Part shown: positions 59,946 through 64,000 of the stretch, in pieces
How the letters are laid out: each line of letters opens with the position of its first letter
Position numbering within the stretch: the stretch's first letter is position 1
Assembly: GCA_946406115.1 (NCBI GenBank)
Contig: OX291547.1
Coordinates: forward strand, 6,453,001 to 6,517,000
Origin: Apoda limacodes
Lineage: Eukaryota; Arthropoda; Insecta; Lepidoptera; Limacodidae
Reading direction: 5' to 3'
DNA: 64,000 bases
Translations under genes and position numbers: made by a program
Notes under the pieces: model-generated
Told to the model about the DNA's origin: nothing
The model's input: only the letters and a program-made list of their open reading frames with translations
Databases searched by the model: none

Positions 59946-62900
59946 GCAATTCACATGTTTTACATCAAATTGCCCGAGTCAGGGTTGCTGTTTGAATTGC
60001 TTATCGATCTTGATTCTTCTTTGATATGTACTAAAATAGGTATGTAGGCACGTTGGAACCTATTAGCACAGCCTATAAATTATTTTCATTCATAGAACAA
60101 GCCGCCATCGAAAGCGTCTATTATTGTGAGCTAAGGCGCGTGGCTAGACGATGGGCGAGCGCACTCGACTACCCTATGTCATCACATATGTCTAGTTGTG
60201 TGCTGTCCAGTGATGCACTTAAAGGGTAAAAGTAAAGATTTTTGGTAATGAGTAATTATTTTTTTCCTTTTTAAAGTTTTTTTTTTGTCAAAATTAATTT
60301 TTTGCTTCTGAGTGATGAATTGCTTACACTATTACACTTAAAAAATCCATGTAGCAAAATTATACAATCATCAACATAAAAGGCGTATTTCACCAATTCC
60401 AAATTAACATCACTTATGTTCTCGCTCTAAAAGTTTAAGTTTTAAATCCACATCATTAATATGGACACACCTCAGGAGCAAACTCTTTCGAATCAAAAAT
60501 AATTTTTCAAATCGTTTCATAATTGAAGGAGAAATCGCTGGACATGCATAAAAAAAATTATACCCGTCGAACCTCCTTCTTTTTTGAAGTCAGTTAAAAA
60601 GTAATGCCTACCTAAGGTGTGTAGATAAATATCTATAGAGGTAGATAATTTCATTTTGGATCTTTTATTCGTTGGTCTCAGTAAGCGCCAAAAACTATAT
60701 TATTAGTCTTGGTGAACCTTAAATACTATAATTGAACCTTAAATATAAAACATGAAAAATATAATTCATCACATAAAAGACTATTCACTGCCCTCTGGCG
60801 ATATTTTCATTAATTTCTGCCTAACTAGAAAGGTCGTTCCTATCAGCTGTAACGTTTCTTGGGCGTGACACTAGATGTCAGTGTTTGTAGTTTACGTGTT
60901 TACACAGATGGCGACACAGTCCAAATATAACTATTCTTAAAAGCTTATTTCTCACCGTATAACTAAAACATAATGAATGGAAAGCTCAAGCAGTTAGACT
61001 GACGCCTACGATTTTGCGGGTTAATTTAGAGCATTACTCATGCATTTGAGCTGGCCATATAGATAATAGTGACCTTCATTCAAGTATACACTCACTTTCC
61101 CTTCTGCTTTTCATTAACAAACATGCAGGAAATCACAAAAGACAATCTCTTTACCTCTCACTTACTGATTTGGTATTATATGAAGGTAAATCGGTTGAGC
61201 AATTAATTTCGACGGTAATCAAGGATTTCAGAGAACGAAGAACTTTTAATGTAATTGGTCCTGTAATGTTAGCGAATGTGTTATGAACACCAAAAGTAAA
61301 CCTACCTGTAGCAATTTGCGCTTTTATGTTTTAAGTTTATAGGTATTTATTTGAATTGTTTATTATTTAATTAGTACCTAGCTGTCATCTGATAGTTTAT
61401 TTTTTCATTGGGAAATTAATAAAAAAAAATTGAAAAAATATAATAGGTATTAAAGCGGTAAAAAAAAGTGATATGAGATTTTTGGTGCTTATAAGGTACT
61501 AACATTATTAGATGGATATAAATAGATACTGTTTTCAATTAGATATCTTACACAATACAATATATACATACCTATATAATATATAATTTTTGTTTTGTTT
61601 TTAATATGAAACTTTATCTGCACTGTAATTGCCTATCAATTACAATGTAAACATAAGTTATTTATGTAGCTACATACCTATCTACCAATAAAGTAGATAT
61701 ACAAAAATTAATTCGAACCCTCCTGTACGGATAGCTACAAAATTCAAGCAAGACATCCTTCAAACTAACTAAATAACATTATGGTACCTTGAAATTCTAA
61801 AAAAATTAATAATATTCTAATGTTCTAATACAGCGAAGTAAAATCTAGTTAAAAAAGTTTAAGTTTAAATAAAGTGTATGTTAAAGCACAAGAATATAAA
61901 ACGAAAGCTAATATAGCAATCAATAAAGTGTTATTTCAATCAGTAGATGTATCAAGTGCACAATTCAAGGTTGAACAATAAAAGAAATACGACAGTAGTT
62001 ACATAATAATTCTGCCCACACTAATTAAGCACGTAGCGACCTAGAATTACAGCCGACAACGGCTTTACATTCACGTGTCTTGATCCATTCCGACTCCGTA
62101 TTGCCGCCAATGGTGTTTATGACAATCTGTCACTTTAAAAGGAGAAATAGTGTGATTGAAATAAAATGTACTGACATGCGGACACTTTAAACCAATATTA
62201 TGATCAGAAAAAATTTAATAACTTATAACACATAAATTGTGCCTTATTGCATTAAGGTTGCCATTGTGTAAGGTATAAATGTTGGTGCAAAAAGATGAAA
62301 TAAATAAATTAAAGATTGCAAGCTCTGTATTATTATGACTGGAGATGTAACGTTTCAGGATAGGTAGGTACTAAAATTCTATTTTCATCAAGATTTGTAT
62401 TTCTGATTTGACTTAATCGCCACACAAAGTGAAAGAAAAATTAAATAGGTACTAAGATAATACCTGAATATCAAGGACAACTAAATCAAAAGACCAGCAA
62501 AAAAACTTGAAAAAACGTTTGAACTTAGGTAAAAAGCTGATTCTCAATGATAATCATAACGGCAAATCCATTTGTAGGTACCAAGGTTATAGGTACCTGT
62601 TTTTTTATTTAATTTTGAATAATTCCAATGATGTATGAGGCAAATAAAAAAGTTAAATGTCACGACAACCTGAAAATGCTGTAGGAAACTATAAAAATTA
62701 GAGAGTTTGTAAATTAATCGTCTTTTACGAAACAGTTCGCGGTGTCGGTGTTGCAAGTGTAGAATTTGTACAATACACCGCCAATAGTAGTCTACTGGAG
62801 CGTAAGATTTAAAAAAATACAACTTTCCCATTTATTGCTAAATACTAAGTTACGAAAATGTTCGATAAGTATTTACTAGGTAATTATATTAGAACAATGT

Positions 62901-64000
62901 TATATATATAACATAAGTATCTGATCAAACCGTTAGTTATTTTAGAGCTTTCAAATTCAGAAATATTTTTTAAATAAATATGTTTCTGAATTTTGAAAAT
63001 AGTCTGATGGAAGAAAAATTGTAGACAGCGCCGCCTAACTAAGTAGTTGTTGGGTAAGAATGCAGTTGTAATGATTATTTTGTGTAATAATTAGAGTCAA
63101 TCACAATTATAATAATCTTGTTCAGTGATTTAATAACTAATGTTTGATTTTTAAAAGTATCAATGTCTTACAGTTTTCAAATTATAAATAGGCGATAGGA
63201 ATACACCATGATTGAACATATAAATAGGATCGTAATTTTCATAAGATAGATATCATATTAAAGTACCTACTCATCGGTACCCATCTAATTTGTTATGATA
63301 TTATGCTAAAATCTAAGAAATTGACTCTAAATTTCTGATTAAAACCAGCTTCTATTATCATCATCAAAACTATCATCTACACTAGAAAAAAAATCCTGAT
63401 TTATTGAAATTTGTAGTTTAAGCCGAAAAAACCGTTAATATTCATGTCAGTTGTTGCACCTATTTGTATTTTTTGTAAAATCGTATCGAGAAACAAATGG
63501 AAATTGAAAGTAAATAACGGGTCATATGCAAGTCATAATGCTTCTCTGTAATCATCAGCCAAGAATCCAGCAGCCATTAATAGCAGTTGCACATTTAAAA
63601 TGCATAAATGCAGGCAGAATATCAAGTGATTCCGGGTTTTAACAGTTTGTGCGAACAGTCTGAGTTTATCACGATAATGTACAGTTATATATTACGCATA
63701 CTATATTATTTATATATTGAAATTAGAGTGTAAGCCTGATTCTTTACAAACTTGTTTTCTTAGAGCCGGTTTCGCTATCTTTGTAAATACAAATATATAT
63801 AATTTACATTTCTGCAGATTTTTTAATGTAACAGTGATACATTATATTTCTGAATAATATTAATATATAATAATAACATATAACTAGAACGTATAATTTT
63901 TCCAATGTAACTAACATTCAAAGAATATAATAAAGTCTAAAATCTTCTTAATTAGATCAAGAAGGGGTTATCTTGTTAAGTTATTGTTGGCATCGACATA
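59946..64000. other. intergenic or far-upstream DNA, nothing identified
   Basis: 60540-60610 has 'cgtcgaacctccttcttttt' with 'gaagtcagttaaaaagtaat', a fragment of a common dispersed repeat, and 60785-60930 has short repeat-like phrases (CCCTCTGGCGATATTTTC). Otherwise it is AT-rich sequence without a credible gene. Confidence 0.45.

Noticed and set aside
1..64000. Endogenous virus sequences
   Set aside because: I looked for retroviral, baculoviral or other viral gene motifs and recognised none; all RT segments are of the non-LTR type.

Overview
The window is AT-rich, intron-bearing animal DNA packed with transposon remains. It is almost certainly from a moth or butterfly. The non-LTR retrotransposon 3' ends with TTTGACTT tails, the dispersed AGGGTTCCGTA and 'CCGACTCGCACTTGGCCG' repeats and a tRNA-derived SINE are all of types familiar from Lepidoptera. 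A recognisable insect ken (ken and barbie) gene and a lazarillo/apolipoprotein D-type lipocalin agree with an insect. No species can be named from the sequence alone.

Two protein-coding genes can be read exon by exon, both on the minus strand. (1) A secreted lipocalin lies at 23950-29126 in five coding exons (304 aa) and has an unusual charged C-terminal extension. (2) ken, a BTB/zinc-finger repressor, lies at 53824-56727 in four coding exons (567 aa). One RNA gene is clear: a full-length signal recognition particle (7SL) RNA at about 18991-19289 on the plus strand, with TATA-like sequence upstream and a T-run terminator. Two possible terminal exons of unknown genes (194-331 and 12250-12380, plus strand) and one possible upstream exon of ken (59784-59945, minus) are listed at low confidence.

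The rest is mobile or repetitive. At 4605-7896 is a pogo-type DNA transposon with an intact 659-aa transposase ending in a PHD finger. Multiple GGGCAAAGTGG motifs lie near its ends, and a 570-bp Harbinger-type MITE with TAA target duplication sits inside it. At 18903-20285 the SRP RNA gene and other repeats are enclosed by 47-bp inverted arms that abut a broken retrotransposon (20285-21862). At 31.6-33.5 kb lies an ACGTA-rich block with 104-bp tandem units and an almost perfect 782-bp tandem duplication; a second tandem array follows at 33755-34113. From 34.1 to 42.7 kb there is a graveyard of non-LTR elements: 5' UTR joined to RT end, a gag-only copy with a poly(A) tail, a reversed RT end, and a gag plus endonuclease start. 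At 43158-46527 is a 3.37-kb element with about 836-bp terminal inverted repeats and a broken CxxC/HxxC reading frame of unknown family.

The functional genes do not form a pathway. Ken is a nuclear transcriptional repressor, the lipocalin is secreted, and SRP RNA acts in protein targeting. They share only a transposon-rich stretch of chromosome. The most interesting items are the SRP RNA gene with its inverted upstream arm, the long-inverted-repeat element, the motif-rich pogo element, and the 782-bp duplication.
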